A DNA stretch of 64,000 nucleotides from CAWFSE01 sp963697565 (GCA_963697565.1 CAVOOM010000008.1:757011-821010); one strand, 5' to 3'; shown: positions 1 through 10,353, counted from the stretch's first letter. Notes: a model not told the origin generated them from the sequence alone. Numbers and translations: made by a program.

Positions 1-416
1 GAGGCGGCGGACCGCTCGATGACGTCGACGCCGCCGGAGGTGACCGTGGCTGACGTGGGGATGGCCTGCTCGGTGACGTCGGGACGGTCGGTGGACGGGG
101 AGCGGCGGACCGTTGACCGCTCGATGACGTCCACGCCGCCGGAGGTGACGGTCTGGGTGGCGGCGGACCGCTCGATGACGTCGACGCCGCCGGCGGTGAT
201 CGGCCGCGCGGTGGTCACGGGTGTGGTTGAGGTGTTGCCGGTCGAGGTGACCGCGAAGTAGCCGCCGATCCCTGCCGCCAGGACGAGGGTCGCAGTCAGG
301 CCGATCAGGGTCTTGCGGCCAGGGCCGGGGTGGGAACCGGGGTGCTGGGTGGGCGAGTTCTGGCTAGGCGCCTCGGTGGTGGGGGAGGACACGGGCTGCG
401 GGGCGGTGGTGGTCAT
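1..416 (-). CDS. Membrane-anchored repeat protein, C-terminus beyond window
   Basis: Unrecognised protein read from an ATG at 416; the frame stays open to the window edge, so at least 138 residues are coded and the C-terminus is missing. A perfect AGGAGGT lies just upstream (421-427). Residues 1-35 are Pro/Thr/Ser/Gln-rich, followed by one transmembrane segment (about residues 36-55, LIGLTATLVLAAGIGGYFAV) and a Thr/Ser-rich stalk. The exported part carries at least three exact copies of GGVDVIERS, two of them inside the longer unit VTSGGVDVIERSAA. This looks like a type II anchored or signal-anchor protein with an extracytoplasmic repeat domain. It is divergent from the DNA methylase. No family assignment is possible from what is visible. 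Confidence 0.75.
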   Translation of the reverse strand, partial: MTTTAPQPVSSPTTEAPSQNSPTQHPGSHPGPGRKTLIGLTATLVLAAGIGGYFAVTSTGNTSTTPVTTARPITAGGVDVIERSAATQTVTSGGVDVIERSTVRRSPSTDRPDVTEQAIPTSATVTSGGVDVIERSAA

Positions 417-571
417 GGCGACCTCCTGTGGGCTGGGGTTCGCGGGGGTTTCCGCGTGATCCGCAGCCTGGGTCAATGGCGTGGGGCGCCACATCGGGGG
501 AAGGCCTTACGCGACCCCTCAAATCCGCAGGGCGGCCTCCTTACGCCGACGGGTGCGCTGGGGTGGGCGGG

Positions 572-2946
572 ATGCGCCGTACGCTCCGGCGCGTGACGCC
601 AGCGAGGCCCGTGCGCAAGCTGATCGAGTACGCGCTTCCGCTGGCGGTGCTCGACCGCGAGGCGTCGCGGGAGAAGTCGATCCGGCACGGGCACCCCTCG
701 ACGCTGCACCTGTGGTGGTCCCGCAAGCCGCTGGCCGCCGCCCGCTGCGTGCTGTTCGCGCAGCTCGTGGACGACCCGGGTGACCGTCCGGACCTCTATC
801 CGACGCCCGGGGAGCAGCACGCGGCCCGATCCCGGCTGCTCGACCTGTGCGCGCGGCTGGCCCCCTGGGAGGTCACCGCGGGATCGCCCGCCATCGACGA
901 GGCCCGCGAGGTGCTGCGTGAGCAGTACGGCTCGGCGCTGCCCACCGCGTACGACCCGTTCTCGGGGGGCGGCTCGATCCCGTTGGAGGCCCAGCGGCTC
1001 GGCCTGCCCGTGGTGGGGGCCGACCTGAACCCGGTCGCCGCGCTGCTGACGCTCGCCCTGGTCGAGGTGCCCGGGCGGCACGTCCCGACGGATGCCCTGG
1101 CAGCCGACATCCGGCGGTACGGACGGCAGGTGCTGGAGCGAGCCGCTGAGACCGCAGCGGAGTGGTACCCCTCCGTGCGGGTCGACGGCGCCGAGCGGGC
1201 CCCGGTCGCGTACCTGTGGGTCCGCACCTGCACCTGCGCCGGGTGTGGGGCGACCGTGCCGATGCTGAGCAACCCGTGGCTGGCCCGCAAGGCCGGGCGC
1301 GAGGCGTGGCTCAAGGTCAGCGCGCGCGACGACGGGTTCGCGTTTGCGGTCGCGCGCGAGGGCGAGCGGCCTGGAAGGCGGAAGGGCCGGGGGCCGGCCT
1401 TCGGTTGCCCGGCCTGCGGGACCGAGACGAGCGCACCGGCCGTGCAGGACGAGGCGCGCGACCGCGGCCTCGGTGTCGCACTGCGCTGCGTCGTGGTCGA
1501 CGGGCCGGATGGCCGGACCTTCGCGGTCGCCGACCCGGCGGCCGCCAGCCCGGCGGTGCCCGAGCCCGCCGTACCTGCGCTCGACCAGCCGATCGACCCG
1601 CGCGCGAGCAACGCGCCGACGTACGGCGTCGCCACCTACCGGCAGCTGCACCTGCCACGGCAGCGCGCCGCCTGTCGGCGTTCGCCGCGGCGGTGCGGGC
1701 AACGCGGCCGCAGATCACCGCCGACAGACGGTCCGCGGGCGATGACGAACGGACGGCCGACGCTTACGCGCGCGACGTGGTCCTCTATCTCGGACTGGTC
1801 CTCGGACGGCTGGCGAACCGGATGTCCACGGCCTGCATTTGGAACGCCCACCTCGGCCTCGTCGAGCAGACCTTCATCCAGAACAACACCCTCGCCCTGC
1901 CCTGGGACTTCGCGGAGGCCAACCCGTTCTCCACCGCGTCGGGCTCCTGGGCCAGCCAGCTCGACTGGGTGGCCCGCGTGGTCGAGCGGCTCGCGCCCGC
2001 GGCGCCGGGCCGGGCGCTGCGGGCCGATGCCGCCGACGAGCGCCCCGAGCTCGCGGGCGCCTCGGTCGTCGTCTGCACCGACCCGCCGTACTACGACTAC
2101 TTCGCCTACTCGGCCCTGTCGGACTACTTCCACCTGTGGCTGCGGGAGGCCCTCGGCGACGCCTGGCCGGAGGCGTTCGAAGCCGACCGGCCGCCGCGCG
2201 AGGGCGAGGTCGGGCCGGGCGGCGCGGCCGCCTTCGCGGCAAGCCTCGGCGGGATCCTGCGGCGGCTCCGCGAGGTCGCCGATCCGGCGCTGCCTCTCAC
2301 GATCTTCTACGGCTACAAGCAGACCTCCGGGCCGGCGTGGGAGGGCTTCGCCGACGCGGTGGCGTCGGCCGGGCTCGTCGTGACGGCCACCTGGCCGATC
2401 CGAACCGAGCGCACCGAGGGGGTCAAGACCGGCCGCGACAGCCTGTCGTCCTCCCTGGTGCTGGTGTGCCGACGGCGACCCGAGGACGCGGGGTCCTGCA
2501 CCCTCGACGGGCTGCTGGCCGAGCTGGCCGAGGTGATGCCGCCAGCCGTCGCGCGGCTGCAGGCCGCCGGGGTCGCGCCCGCCGACCTCGCGCAGGCGGC
2601 GATCGGCCCGGGTCTGGCCGCCGTCACCCGCCACGCCGCGGTGCTGGGCGACGGCGGGCGGGTCGTGGGCACAGGCGAGGCCATGGACGCTGTGCGGGGC
2701 GCGTACGAGGCCGCGCTGGACGCCCAGGCGGTCGCCCTGGGGCCGGCCAGTGCCGCCGCCCTTGCCGACTACGCGGGGGGCGGCGCGCCCGCGGGTCCCG
2801 AACGGCTCGGGGCCATGCTGGCGGCGGAGTCCGAGCCTGCGCTGCCGTACCTGCTGCACCGCCGGGCGACCGATCGCGGCTGGGCCGCCGATGCGGCCTG
2901 GTTGTCCCGCTCCTCGACCGGGCCGGCGGCCCCTAGCGGCGGATGA
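572..2946 (+). CDS. DUF1156-family adenine-specific DNA methylase (interrupted)
   Basis: Large DNA methyltransferase of the DUF1156/COG1743 type. The N-terminus has the DUF1156 signature (KLIEYALPL, then HPSTLHLWWSRKPLAAAR). A SAM-binding motif follows (DPFSGGGSIPLEAQRLG), then a zinc-ribbon-like set of cysteines (CTCAGCG and CPACGTE), and the catalytic DPPY near the C-terminal half (CTDPPYYDYFAYSALSDYF). One base appears to be missing near 1672: the reading LPRQRAA leaves the frame and LSAFAAAVR resumes in the next one, as if a C were lost. ATG 572 is preferred over GTG 593 because GGTGGGCGG precedes it. The stop overlaps the convergent surface-protein gene by 14 bases. Relatives often sit with DUF499 ATPases and helicases in defence loci; none is visible here. 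Confidence 0.85.
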
Positions 2947-5721
2947 CGCGCAGGGTGGCGCCTCCGAGGGTGAGCAGCAGGGCCCACGCCGCGATGTACG
3001 GGAGTCCGTCCGCTCCCGTGTTGGCCAGCGGGGTGGCGCTGTTGAGGTCGGCGCCGGAGACACCCGCCGCGGAGGAGCCCGCCGGTGGTGCGCTCGGCGG
3101 GGCTGTGGCGGCCGCGGCCGACTTCGCGGCGGGCGGGTTGGCGGCGCACGTGGGGGTGGCCGGCGGGTAGGAGACCACGGCGCTGGCGGTCGGGTTGACC
3201 GACACCTCGACGGTCATCGTCGGGCGCAGCCCGTCATCGACCTGCACCCAGTCGCCGTTGACGAGATCCCAGCCCGGCCAGTCCAGCGGCAGGCCGGCGG
3301 CGTCGACGACGGCCCCCGGCCAGAGCAGCACGGCGCCGGCCAGGGGCAGGTCCGCGTCGGTGCGGACCACCTCGCCCGTCGACTTGCGCCAGACCACCGT
3401 GGCGGTCTGCAGGGGAGTGGGGGTGAATCCGACGGCGGTCGAGGTGACCCGCAGCTTGGGCACGTCGCGGTCGCAGAAGGGCACGGCCGCGAGCACCAGC
3501 GCCTTGACCGAGGCCGACACGCTGTCGGAGTTGTCGGCGCGGTCGACCTCCAGGGTCGTGGTCGTGACGGCGGCTGCGAAGTCCACCGTCGAGCCGCCGG
3601 CCGCAGTCACGGCGCCGAGCAGCCGGATGCGCTCGTCGGGCGCGCCGGTGGCGAAGTCGCCGGCTCGGGCGCAGGACCAGGTCGGCGGCACGGCCACGAC
3701 GTCGGTGGAGCAGGTCCAGCCCGGGGGGGCATCGAAGGACGCGAACGCGAACCCGGTCGGCAGGTCGCCGCCGACGACCACCCCGGCGGCGTCCACCGCG
3801 CCCTCGGAGCCGATGTCGACCAGCAGCGCGTTGGGCTCTCCGGCCTCGACCGAGTCCTGGAAGGCCGTGGTGACGCGCACGTCGGCGATCCCGGCGATCG
3901 GCTCGGAGACGGCGTCGGCGTTGTCGGCCAGGTCAAGCTCGGGGGTGGTGGTGGACACGGCGGCGGCGAAGGGCAAGACCCCGCCGGGGCCGCGGTCACC
4001 GAGCCGAGCAGGCGGATCTGCTCATCGGGGGCGCCCGTGGCGAAGTCGCCGGCGCGGGCGCACGACCAGGTGGGCGGCGCCGCGAGGAGATCGGTGGCGC
4101 AGGACCACGCCGCGGGGGCGTCGAACGAGCTGAAGGCGAATCCGGTCGGCAGGTCGCCGCCGACGACCACGCCCGCGGCGTCGACGGCGCCCTCGGAGCC
4201 GATGTCGGCGACCAGGGCGATCGGCTGGCTGCTGACCACGGGACCGCCCAGCGACGTGCGTACGCGCACATCGGCCGGTCGGACGACACCGTCACTGTCG
4301 GTGGCGGTCACCGGGGCGAAGGGGTGCCCGTAGGAGTCGCGGAAGGACACCGAGGCCGTGTTGACCACCGGCCCCGGGAATGCGGCGGGGAGGATGTCCG
4401 CGGTGACCCTCAGCGTGGCCGTGGCGCCTGCGTTGAGGGCTCCGGACAGGTTCGCGGTGACCACGCCCCCGGACGCCGAGCAGGTGCCGCTGGCCGGCGG
4501 CTGCCATGAGCAGGACGCGAAGGCCAGACCACCGGGCAGCGGATCGGTCACGGTCACGGCCCGGGCCGCGCCCGCGGTCGAACCGGTCGACGTGTTCGAG
4601 ATCGCCACGTCGTACGAGGTGGTCGAGCCGGCGACCAGTGTCGCGGCGCCGTTCGACTTGGTCACCGCGAGCGCGGGGGTCGGGGGCTGCGCGAGGTACG
4701 ACGGGCCGCTGCTGACCCCTTCCTGGATCAGCTGGTTGTGGTCGCTGATGCACGACACGATCGCCCACCAACCGGTCGCGGGGGCATTGACCAGGTCGCC
4801 CACGCGGGTCGTTCCGGCCGAGCCGTTCCAGCGCGCGTTGGCCGACACGGTGCCGGCAACGCCGCCGCTGGCGCCGTTGGCGACTACGGGGGTTCCCGGT
4901 GGGTAGTAGCGCACCCGTCCGTTGCCGTCCATGTCGAAGTTGTGGAAGCGGATGCTCGGCAGCCCAGGGTCGACGTAGGCCCACAGGGTCTGGCACGTCA
5001 CGGCCCCGGCATCGTGCTGGTAGGTCGTGCGGTCGAGCCCCACGACGATCTCGTCATCGGTGCCGGCGATGCCGTCGGGGTTGTCCGCCGACGCTGGGGG
5101 CGGCGTGGCCGGGTTGGCGTCGTTGTCGGAGGCGACGCGCAGCCGCCAGCCGTTCTGGTCATCGGAGTTCGTGCCGGCATTGAGCGGGTCGACCGCGAGC
5201 AGAGCGTCGGTGAGGACCCACTCGCCGCAGCCGGCGCGGCCGTCCGCGATGGTGAAGAACCGCTGCCAGGCCTCGGCGACCGCGATCGGCCGGAAGACCT
5301 CGGTGTGCGTCACGCCGCCCGGGCCGCTCAGCGTGTACGTCGACGTGTCGAGCGAGCCGGTCGGCTCCTCGCTGCGGCCCTGGACGGCAGCGAACGACGT
5401 CATCGGCGCGCCGAAGAGGTCGACATGCACAGGAAGGCCGGCCGGCCACGAGCAGGGGACGTTGATCCGCAGGCTGTGCGACGTCGCGCCTCCGCCCTGG
5501 GCCGCGCTCGCGGCGTACCAGTCGCCGAGCCCGATGGCCGAGTTGAGCCCGTTGGTCTGGATGTAGAGGCCGCCCGCCCCGACCGGGACCTCCACCGCCT
5601 GCGCGCCCGCGGCGGGCAGGGCGACCGCCGCGGCCACCATGGCGACCGCGAGGGGCAGCGCAGGGAGCCTGCGGTCGGACTCGGAGGGGCGCGCGGGAGT
5701 CTGGCGCCGTCGGATGCTCAC
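2933..5721 (-). CDS. Secreted DUF11-repeat surface protein with LAXTG sorting signal (interrupted)
   Basis: Cell-surface protein of about 930 residues. A signal peptide spans roughly residues 1-42 (hydrophobic ALPLAVAMVAAAVALPAAG, cleavage after AQA). A long N-terminal region follows, then a DUF11-type domain (TVTDPLPGGLAFASCSW) and three related repeats, of which two are very alike (GSEGAVDAAGVVVGGDLPTG). The C-terminus has a proline/alanine linker, LANTG, a hydrophobic segment and the tail RVIRR, which is the arrangement of a class E sortase substrate. One base seems missing near 3981-3989 (run of G), joining GSVTAAP to PFAAAVSTTTPELD. The GTG at 5721 is the only start that includes the signal peptide. 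No sortase gene is in the window. Role unknown; probably wall-displayed. Confidence 0.8.
3614..4208 (-). repeat. Intragenic tandem repeat in the LAXTG surface protein
   Basis: Two strongly similar DNA segments, 3614-3819 and 4003-4208, lie one unit apart (389 bases here, 390 if the missing base is restored, that is 130 codons). Both encode GGDLPTGFAF, a Trp-Ser/Thr-Cys core and FATGAPDE. They are a recent duplication of one DUF11-like domain. Confidence 0.75.
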
Positions 5722-5881
5722 CCCTGGGGTCTCGGCAGTTCACCCGTCCGGCCTAAGCCAATGGGTCGGTTGCGGTGGGACCGCTACGGCGGGGCGTGCC
5801 TGCCGAGGGGGTGACCAAAGGCCCATGCGCGTGGAGCGGGCGTTCGATGGACTGTGCAGCGGGACCCGGAGGAGGCCTGCG

Positions 5882-6418
5882 ATGGCGCGCATCCTGATCG
5901 TGTACGGCACGGTCGAAGGGCACACGGCAGATGTGGTTGCGGCCTTGACCGCAGGCCTCGCGCGATGCGGCCACCAGCCCACCGCGGTGCGCGTCGACGC
6001 CGCACCTGAGGACCTCGACGTGTACGACACGCTCGTCGTCGGTTCGTCTGTCCACGTGGGCAAGCTCCACAAGGGCGTGCTCACCTGGATCGGCGAGCAC
6101 CGCGCCCAATTGGAGGCGCGACCCTCGGCCTTCTTCGAGGTGTGCCTGAGTGCGGCGTCACCTGACGGCGGCCCGGCCCAGGCCAAGGCGTACGTCGAGC
6201 AGCTCACCGCGGAGACCGAGTGGCAGCCGGATCTCGTGGGCATCTTCGGCGGCGCGCTCCTCTACACCCGCTACGGCTTCATCAAGCGTCGGATGATGCG
6301 CTCCATCGCCGAGCAGGGCGGGCTGGCGACCGACACCAGCCGGGATGTCGACTACACCGACTACGACGCCGTGCGGCAGTTCGCCGAGGACGTCGGATCG
6401 CTGGCGATCCCGGTCTGA
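5882..6418 (+). CDS. Flavodoxin-domain protein (HemG/protoporphyrinogen oxidase-like)
   Basis: A 178-residue flavodoxin-fold protein. The FMN phosphate loop is visible at the start (ILIVYGTVEGHTADV), followed by a conserved TLVVGSSVHVGKLH segment, a typical part of the flavodoxin-like menaquinone-dependent protoporphyrinogen oxidases and related proteins. The C-terminal part (GGALLYTRYGFIKRRMMRSI) matches the same group. Family members are cytoplasmic FMN electron carriers or oxidases; substrate cannot be told from sequence. ATG 5882 is chosen because GGAGGA ends 8 bases upstream; longer in-frame starts lack such a site. It stands alone, followed by the metal exporter about 40 bases downstream. 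Confidence 0.85.
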   Translation: MARILIVYGTVEGHTADVVAALTAGLARCGHQPTAVRVDAAPEDLDVYDTLVVGSSVHVGKLHKGVLTWIGEHRAQLEARPSAFFEVCLSAASPDGGPAQAKAYVEQLTAETEWQPDLVGIFGGALLYTRYGFIKRRMMRSIAEQGGLATDTSRDVDYTDYDAVRQFAEDVGSLAIPV

Positions 6419-6455
6419 CCCGCCACCGGATGCCGCGATCCGGCAGGCTGCGGGG

Positions 6456-7491
6456 GTGAGCGGCGACCGGCACGACCACGACCACGTGCACGAGTCTGCG
6501 CACGAGCACGAGCCACGAGCGCCAGGACGGGTGGCTGGACCGGCTGCGCCACCTCGTTCGACCGCACAGCCACGACGCCGCCGAGTCTCTGGACGACGCG
6601 CTGGAGACCTCGCGCCGGGGGATCCGCGCGCTGCTGCTGTCCTTCCTGGCGCTGATGGCGACCGCCGGGGTCCAGGCGATCGTCGTCGCGTTCACCGGCT
6701 CCGCCGCGCTGCTGTCCGACACGCTGCACAACGTGGCGGACGCCCTGACCGCCGTCCCCCTGGCGATCGCCTTCACCGTCGGGCGCCGGGCGGCGACCCG
6801 CCGGTACACCCACGGCTTCGGCCGGGCCGAGGACCTGGCCGGGGTGGTCGTCGTCCTGGTGGTCGCCGCCTCGGCCGCGATCGCCGCGTACGAGTCGGTG
6901 CGCCGGTTCGCCGAGCCGCGTGCGGTCGAGTTCCTCTGGGCCGTGGTGGCGGCGGGCCTGGTCGGGGCCCTCGGCAACGAATGGGTGGCGCGCTACCGGA
7001 TCCGGGTCGGACAGGGCATCGGCTCGGCTGCCCTCGTGGCCGACGGGCTGCACGCGCGCACCGACGCCTTCACCTCGCTGGCCGTCGTCCTCGGCGCCGC
7101 CGGGGTGGCCGCCGGCTGGGAGCAGGCCGACGCGGCCGTGGGGCTGCTCATCGCCGGGCTGATCCTGCTGGTGCTGCGGGACGCCGCCACCCAGGTTCTG
7201 TACCGGCTGCTGGACGCGGTCGACCCGCGCACAGTGGACCTTGCCGAGTCGGTGCTCCGCGCAACGCCGGGGGTGCGGGGTGTGCCAGCGCTGCGGCTGA
7301 GGTGGGTGGGCCACCAGCTGCGGGCCGAGGCCGACGTGGTGGTCGACGCCGACCTGCCGTTGCGCGAGGCGCACGCCATCGCTGTCGAGGCCGAGCACCG
7401 GTTGATCCACGAGGTGCCGCGGCTGACGTCGGCGATCCTGCACGTCGACCCCGCCGACGCCGACCACGGGCCGCTCGACCCGCACCGCTGA
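6456..7491 (+). CDS. Cation diffusion facilitator (zinc-type) transporter (N-terminal frame break)
   Basis: CDF-family cytoplasmic-membrane proton/metal antiporter. The N-terminus (GTG 6456) is histidine-rich (HDHDHVHESAHEHE) and then leaves the frame by one extra C near 6513; RQDGWLDRLRHLV and PHSHDA continue in the main frame. Six membrane helices follow. Helix 2 has LSDTLHNVADALTAVP and helix 5 has VADGLHARTDAFTSL, giving His-x3-Asp pairs in both, the usual Zn2+/Cd2+ site of this family. The C-terminal cytoplasmic domain (from about RLRWVGHQLRAEADVVVD) ends with HVDPAD. Likely exports Zn2+ or similar ions. Convergent with the heliorhodopsin, 20 bases apart. Confidence 0.85.
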
Positions 7492-7511
7492 CCGCCGGCG
7501 CGGGTGCGGCG

Positions 7512-8289
7512 CTATCCGGCGAGGGTGGCCGAGAAGACCTGCCAGGCCAGCGCCGACTTGGCCACCAGGCTGAGCACGATGTAGGTGCGCTCGCCCGTCA
7601 GGTAGTTGCGGTAGCGGCCGACCGGCTTGTACTGCGCCCACTGCACCAGCGCGAAGCAGTTGAAGAACGCAAACAGCGAGATGAAGATCGCGATGACGAA
7701 CGCCGGCGGCGTGCCGGTCAGGCCGGGGCTGAGCGCGTAGACCGTGATGGCCACCCAGGGGACGATCCCGGCGATGCAGCCGAGCCAGAACGGCAGCAGG
7801 CTGCCGCCGGGCTCGTGGTCGTGCTCCTGCAGCAGGCCGAACAGGATCATCGAGGCGTTGACGCCGAAGATGGCGATGAGGGCGGCCACATCGGTGATGC
7901 CGGTCAACTGGGCGATCACCACGATCATCAGCGAGCTGGACAGCGAGTACTCGATCCAGCGGGCGTAGTTGCGGCCGCGGCTCAGGTTGTCGACGTACCA
8001 GCCGTTGATGCCGGGCGACGCGACCAGGAAGTGCGCCAGCGCGGAGAGCGCGAAGAAGGCCGCCACCGCCCAGGCGGTGGGGATCTCGAACAGCATGGTC
8101 GGGGGCTCGGGGGCTGCCCGGCGGGCCGGTCATGAAGGGGCCGGTCACCGGCAGGGCGAAGGCGTTGGCCAGCACCAAGATGAGCACCGCCTGGATCGCG
8201 TGCAGGCTCCCCATGCCCACGTTGGCGGTGCGGAGGCGCCGGTAGGGGGCCTCGTCGGCTGCGGGCGCGGTGGCTTCGGTGTCGATCAT
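7512..8289 (-). CDS. Heliorhodopsin (one-base frame break)
   Basis: Seven-helix retinal protein of the heliorhodopsin family, about 258 residues when corrected. Family hallmarks are the first loop (ANAFALPVTGPFMTGPPG), the third-helix ARWIEYSLSSSLMIV with the counter-ion Glu (about residue 113), and the retinal-binding Lys in the last helix (LVAKSALAWQVFSAT, about residue 244). The start at ATG 8289 and the first helix are in one frame; from MLFEIPTAWAV the protein is in another. Removing one G from the run 8109-8113 joins them as GPPGSPEPPTMLFE. Heliorhodopsins have inverted topology (N-terminus inside) and no pump signature; their physiological role is unsettled. A -10 box 6 bases before the ATG suggests a leaderless transcript. 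Confidence 0.9.
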
Positions 8290-8295
8290 GCTTCG

Positions 8296-8301
8296 ACAGT
8301 A
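8296..8301 (-). promoter_or_regulatory. -10 box of leaderless heliorhodopsin promoter
   Basis: TACTGT on the minus strand lies 6 bases before the heliorhodopsin ATG, the spacing expected when transcription starts at the start codon. No convincing -35 was found. Confidence 0.5.
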
Positions 8302-8338
8302 GGCGCGGTTCACGTCGGTCGCGCGCCGACGCGCAGGC

Positions 8339-8977
8339 TCAGTCGATGCGGACGACGCCGTTCTTGGTCTGGAAGTGGACGGCGACCAGGCCGGGATCGT
8401 CGGCCTCGACCCAGTGGACGTCGGACCCCTCGACGGGCGTCTCGAAGTCCCCGCCGATCCAGGAGTGGATCTTCTCGGGGTCGCCCGCCACCTCGCAGCC
8501 GACGATGGAGGCCGCCGCCTTGGCGTCGGCGGACGGGTGCAGCTCCGGGCCGACCGTCCACTGGATGAAGAACGGCAGGGCGGGGTCGTCGAGGAGCGCG
8601 TTCACGCCGATCTGGCGCCAGGTGAGGTCGACCCCGTCGGGGCGGCGGCGGTGGCCCTCGACCGACGGGCGGCCCAACCGCTCCTCGACGGGGGCGATGT
8701 CGTCGACGGCGAGCGCCCAGCCGAGCCAGCCGCCCCCGGCTTCCGCGCGGGCCTTAACCGCCTGCCCGAAGGGAGCCTGATCGGCCGCGGGGTGGTCGAG
8801 CGCCGCGACGACCTCGAGGTACGTGCCGCCGGCGAGGGGGAGCACGAAGTTGCGGGTGCCGAACCGGGGGTGCAGGCCGCCGTCGCTGAACGTCGCGCCG
8901 AGCGCCGACCCGATCCGCTGCACGGTGTCCGCCAGATGCCCGCGGGACGTGGCGTAGGAGACGTGGTCCAAGCGCAT
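8339..8977 (-). CDS. VOC (glyoxalase-like) protein
   Basis: A 212-residue intact protein starting MRLDHVSYATSRG and containing GTRNFVLPLAGGTYLEVVAAL, the pattern of glyoxalase_3-like members of the vicinal-oxygen-chelate superfamily. A second half (LVAVHFQTKNGVVRID) completes the tandem beta-alpha-beta-beta-beta modules. Metal ligands plausible from sequence are His5 and the Glu of TYLEVV. These are usually cytosolic metal-dependent lyases, isomerases or binding proteins; substrate unknown. It is transcribed in the same direction as, and upstream of, the heliorhodopsin, with 49 bases between; co-transcription is possible but the heliorhodopsin also has its own -10 box. Confidence 0.8.
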   Translation of the reverse strand: MRLDHVSYATSRGHLADTVQRIGSALGATFSDGGLHPRFGTRNFVLPLAGGTYLEVVAALDHPAADQAPFGQAVKARAEAGGGWLGWALAVDDIAPVEERLGRPSVEGHRRRPDGVDLTWRQIGVNALLDDPALPFFIQWTVGPELHPSADAKAAASIVGCEVAGDPEKIHSWIGGDFETPVEGSDVHWVEADDPGLVAVHFQTKNGVVRID

Positions 8978-9189
8978 GGGGCCGAGTCTTACTCATAGGG
9001 GGGATCGGCCACGCGCCGGGGGTCCACCATCGGCGCCAGGTGGATCGCGCCGTCGCATGCCCTACACCGCGCCGTCGTCCACAGGCCTTGCGGCAGCGTG
9101 GCTTTCCCCAGGAGCGGCAGCTCGCGGAGTCATCCCCAGATGGCCCGCCGGGGGTGTCAGACCGGGTGCGCGGCCGGGAGCGTCGGTGC

Positions 9190-10317
9190 ATGGCCAAAGC
9201 CCGCCGATCCGGCGTCCCCGTCCCCCCGTCCGCCCCCCCGCGGCTGCGGCTGTCCGGCCCGCAGCAGTTGCTCGCCGCCCTGCCGTACCTCCTCGGCGTC
9301 GAGCTGCGCGACTCCGTCGTCGCTGTCGGGCTGGTGCGCGGGCCTCGTGGCGCCGAGGAGGTGGGGTTCCGGATGCGCGCCGACCTGGCGCCCCTGATCG
9401 GAGGCGAGCAGCCGCCGGAGGAGCTCGCCTCGCTCGCGGCGCAGCACTGCGAGGCAGGGGTGGTGCTCGTGGTGTACGTCGACGGCGTGCCCAGCGGCGC
9501 CGGGGCCCCGTGCGCCGAGCTGGCCGACCGGCTGGTCCGGGCCTTCGGCGACCAGGGGGTCGAGGTGCGCGATGCCTTGGCGGTGCAGGGCGGCCGGTGG
9601 TGGTCGTTCCTCTGCCGCGACGTTGACTGCTGCCCGCCCGCTGGTCGGCCGATGCCCGCGGCCGGGGACAGCCCGGTTCCCGCCGAGCTGACCGTCCTTG
9701 GGCTGTCACCCGGCCGCCCGCGCGCCGAGTTGGCGGCCGAGTTGGCCGGTCCATCCGGGCTGCGACTGGTGGCCGCGCGCCAGGCCCTGGATGCCGCCGC
9801 GCAGAGCCTGCTCGAACGGCTGGCCGCAGGGGAGCAGGACTCCACCGGCTGGCGACAGGAGTCCCAGGCGCTGCTGATCGCGGCACGTGACCGGCTCAAC
9901 GCAGGCGGCCCGCCGCTGGAGCTCGCCGAGCTCGCACGGCTGCTGCTGGCGCTGGACGACCTGCTCGTGCGCGACGCCGCCATGGGGTGGGCGCCCGTCG
10001 GCCCCGGCCGCCGCGGCAGGCGGGCGACCCCCTCCGGGGAGGCGTCGCCCGAGGCGCTCGGCGGCGAGCCGCTGTGGCGCGCGCTGCTGGAGGTGGCGCC
10101 GGATGAGTGCGCCGCCGCCCCGGCCGCCCTGCTCGCCTGGTCGGCGTACCTGCGAGGCGACGGCCTCACCGCCAATCTGGCCCTCGACCGGGCGCTGGCC
10201 GCCGACCCCGGCTACCGCCTGGCCGGGCTGCTGGCCGCCGCCTACTCAAGGGGGGTGGCCCCCGAGAGCCTCGACGGGGCGGTCCGGCGGGGGGCCGCGG
10301 CCGCGGCCGCCGGCTAG
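9190..10317 (+). CDS. DUF4192 domain-containing protein
   Basis: A 375-residue actinobacterial protein of unknown function with the DUF4192 start (LRLSGPQQLLAALPYLLGVE, then SVVAVGLVRG). It continues through a cysteine pair region (FLCRDVDCCP) and an alpha-helical, Ala/Leu-rich C-terminal half that ends in a TPR-like stretch (DGLTANLALDRALAADPGYRLAGLL). No membrane segment or signal peptide is present, so it is probably cytosolic. ATG 9190 is preceded by GGGAG at 9174-9178. The reading frame is intact. Stands alone between the divergent VOC gene and the terC unit. Confidence 0.85.
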   Translation: MAKARRSGVPVPPSAPPRLRLSGPQQLLAALPYLLGVELRDSVVAVGLVRGPRGAEEVGFRMRADLAPLIGGEQPPEELASLAAQHCEAGVVLVVYVDGVPSGAGAPCAELADRLVRAFGDQGVEVRDALAVQGGRWWSFLCRDVDCCPPAGRPMPAAGDSPVPAELTVLGLSPGRPRAELAAELAGPSGLRLVAARQALDAAAQSLLERLAAGEQDSTGWRQESQALLIAARDRLNAGGPPLELAELARLLLALDDLLVRDAAMGWAPVGPGRRGRRATPSGEASPEALGGEPLWRALLEVAPDECAAAPAALLAWSAYLRGDGLTANLALDRALAADPGYRLAGLLAAAYSRGVAPESLDGAVRRGAAAAAAG

Positions 10318-10353
10318 CGCCCCGGCCGGGCGACCCGCGGATGGGCCGACGAG

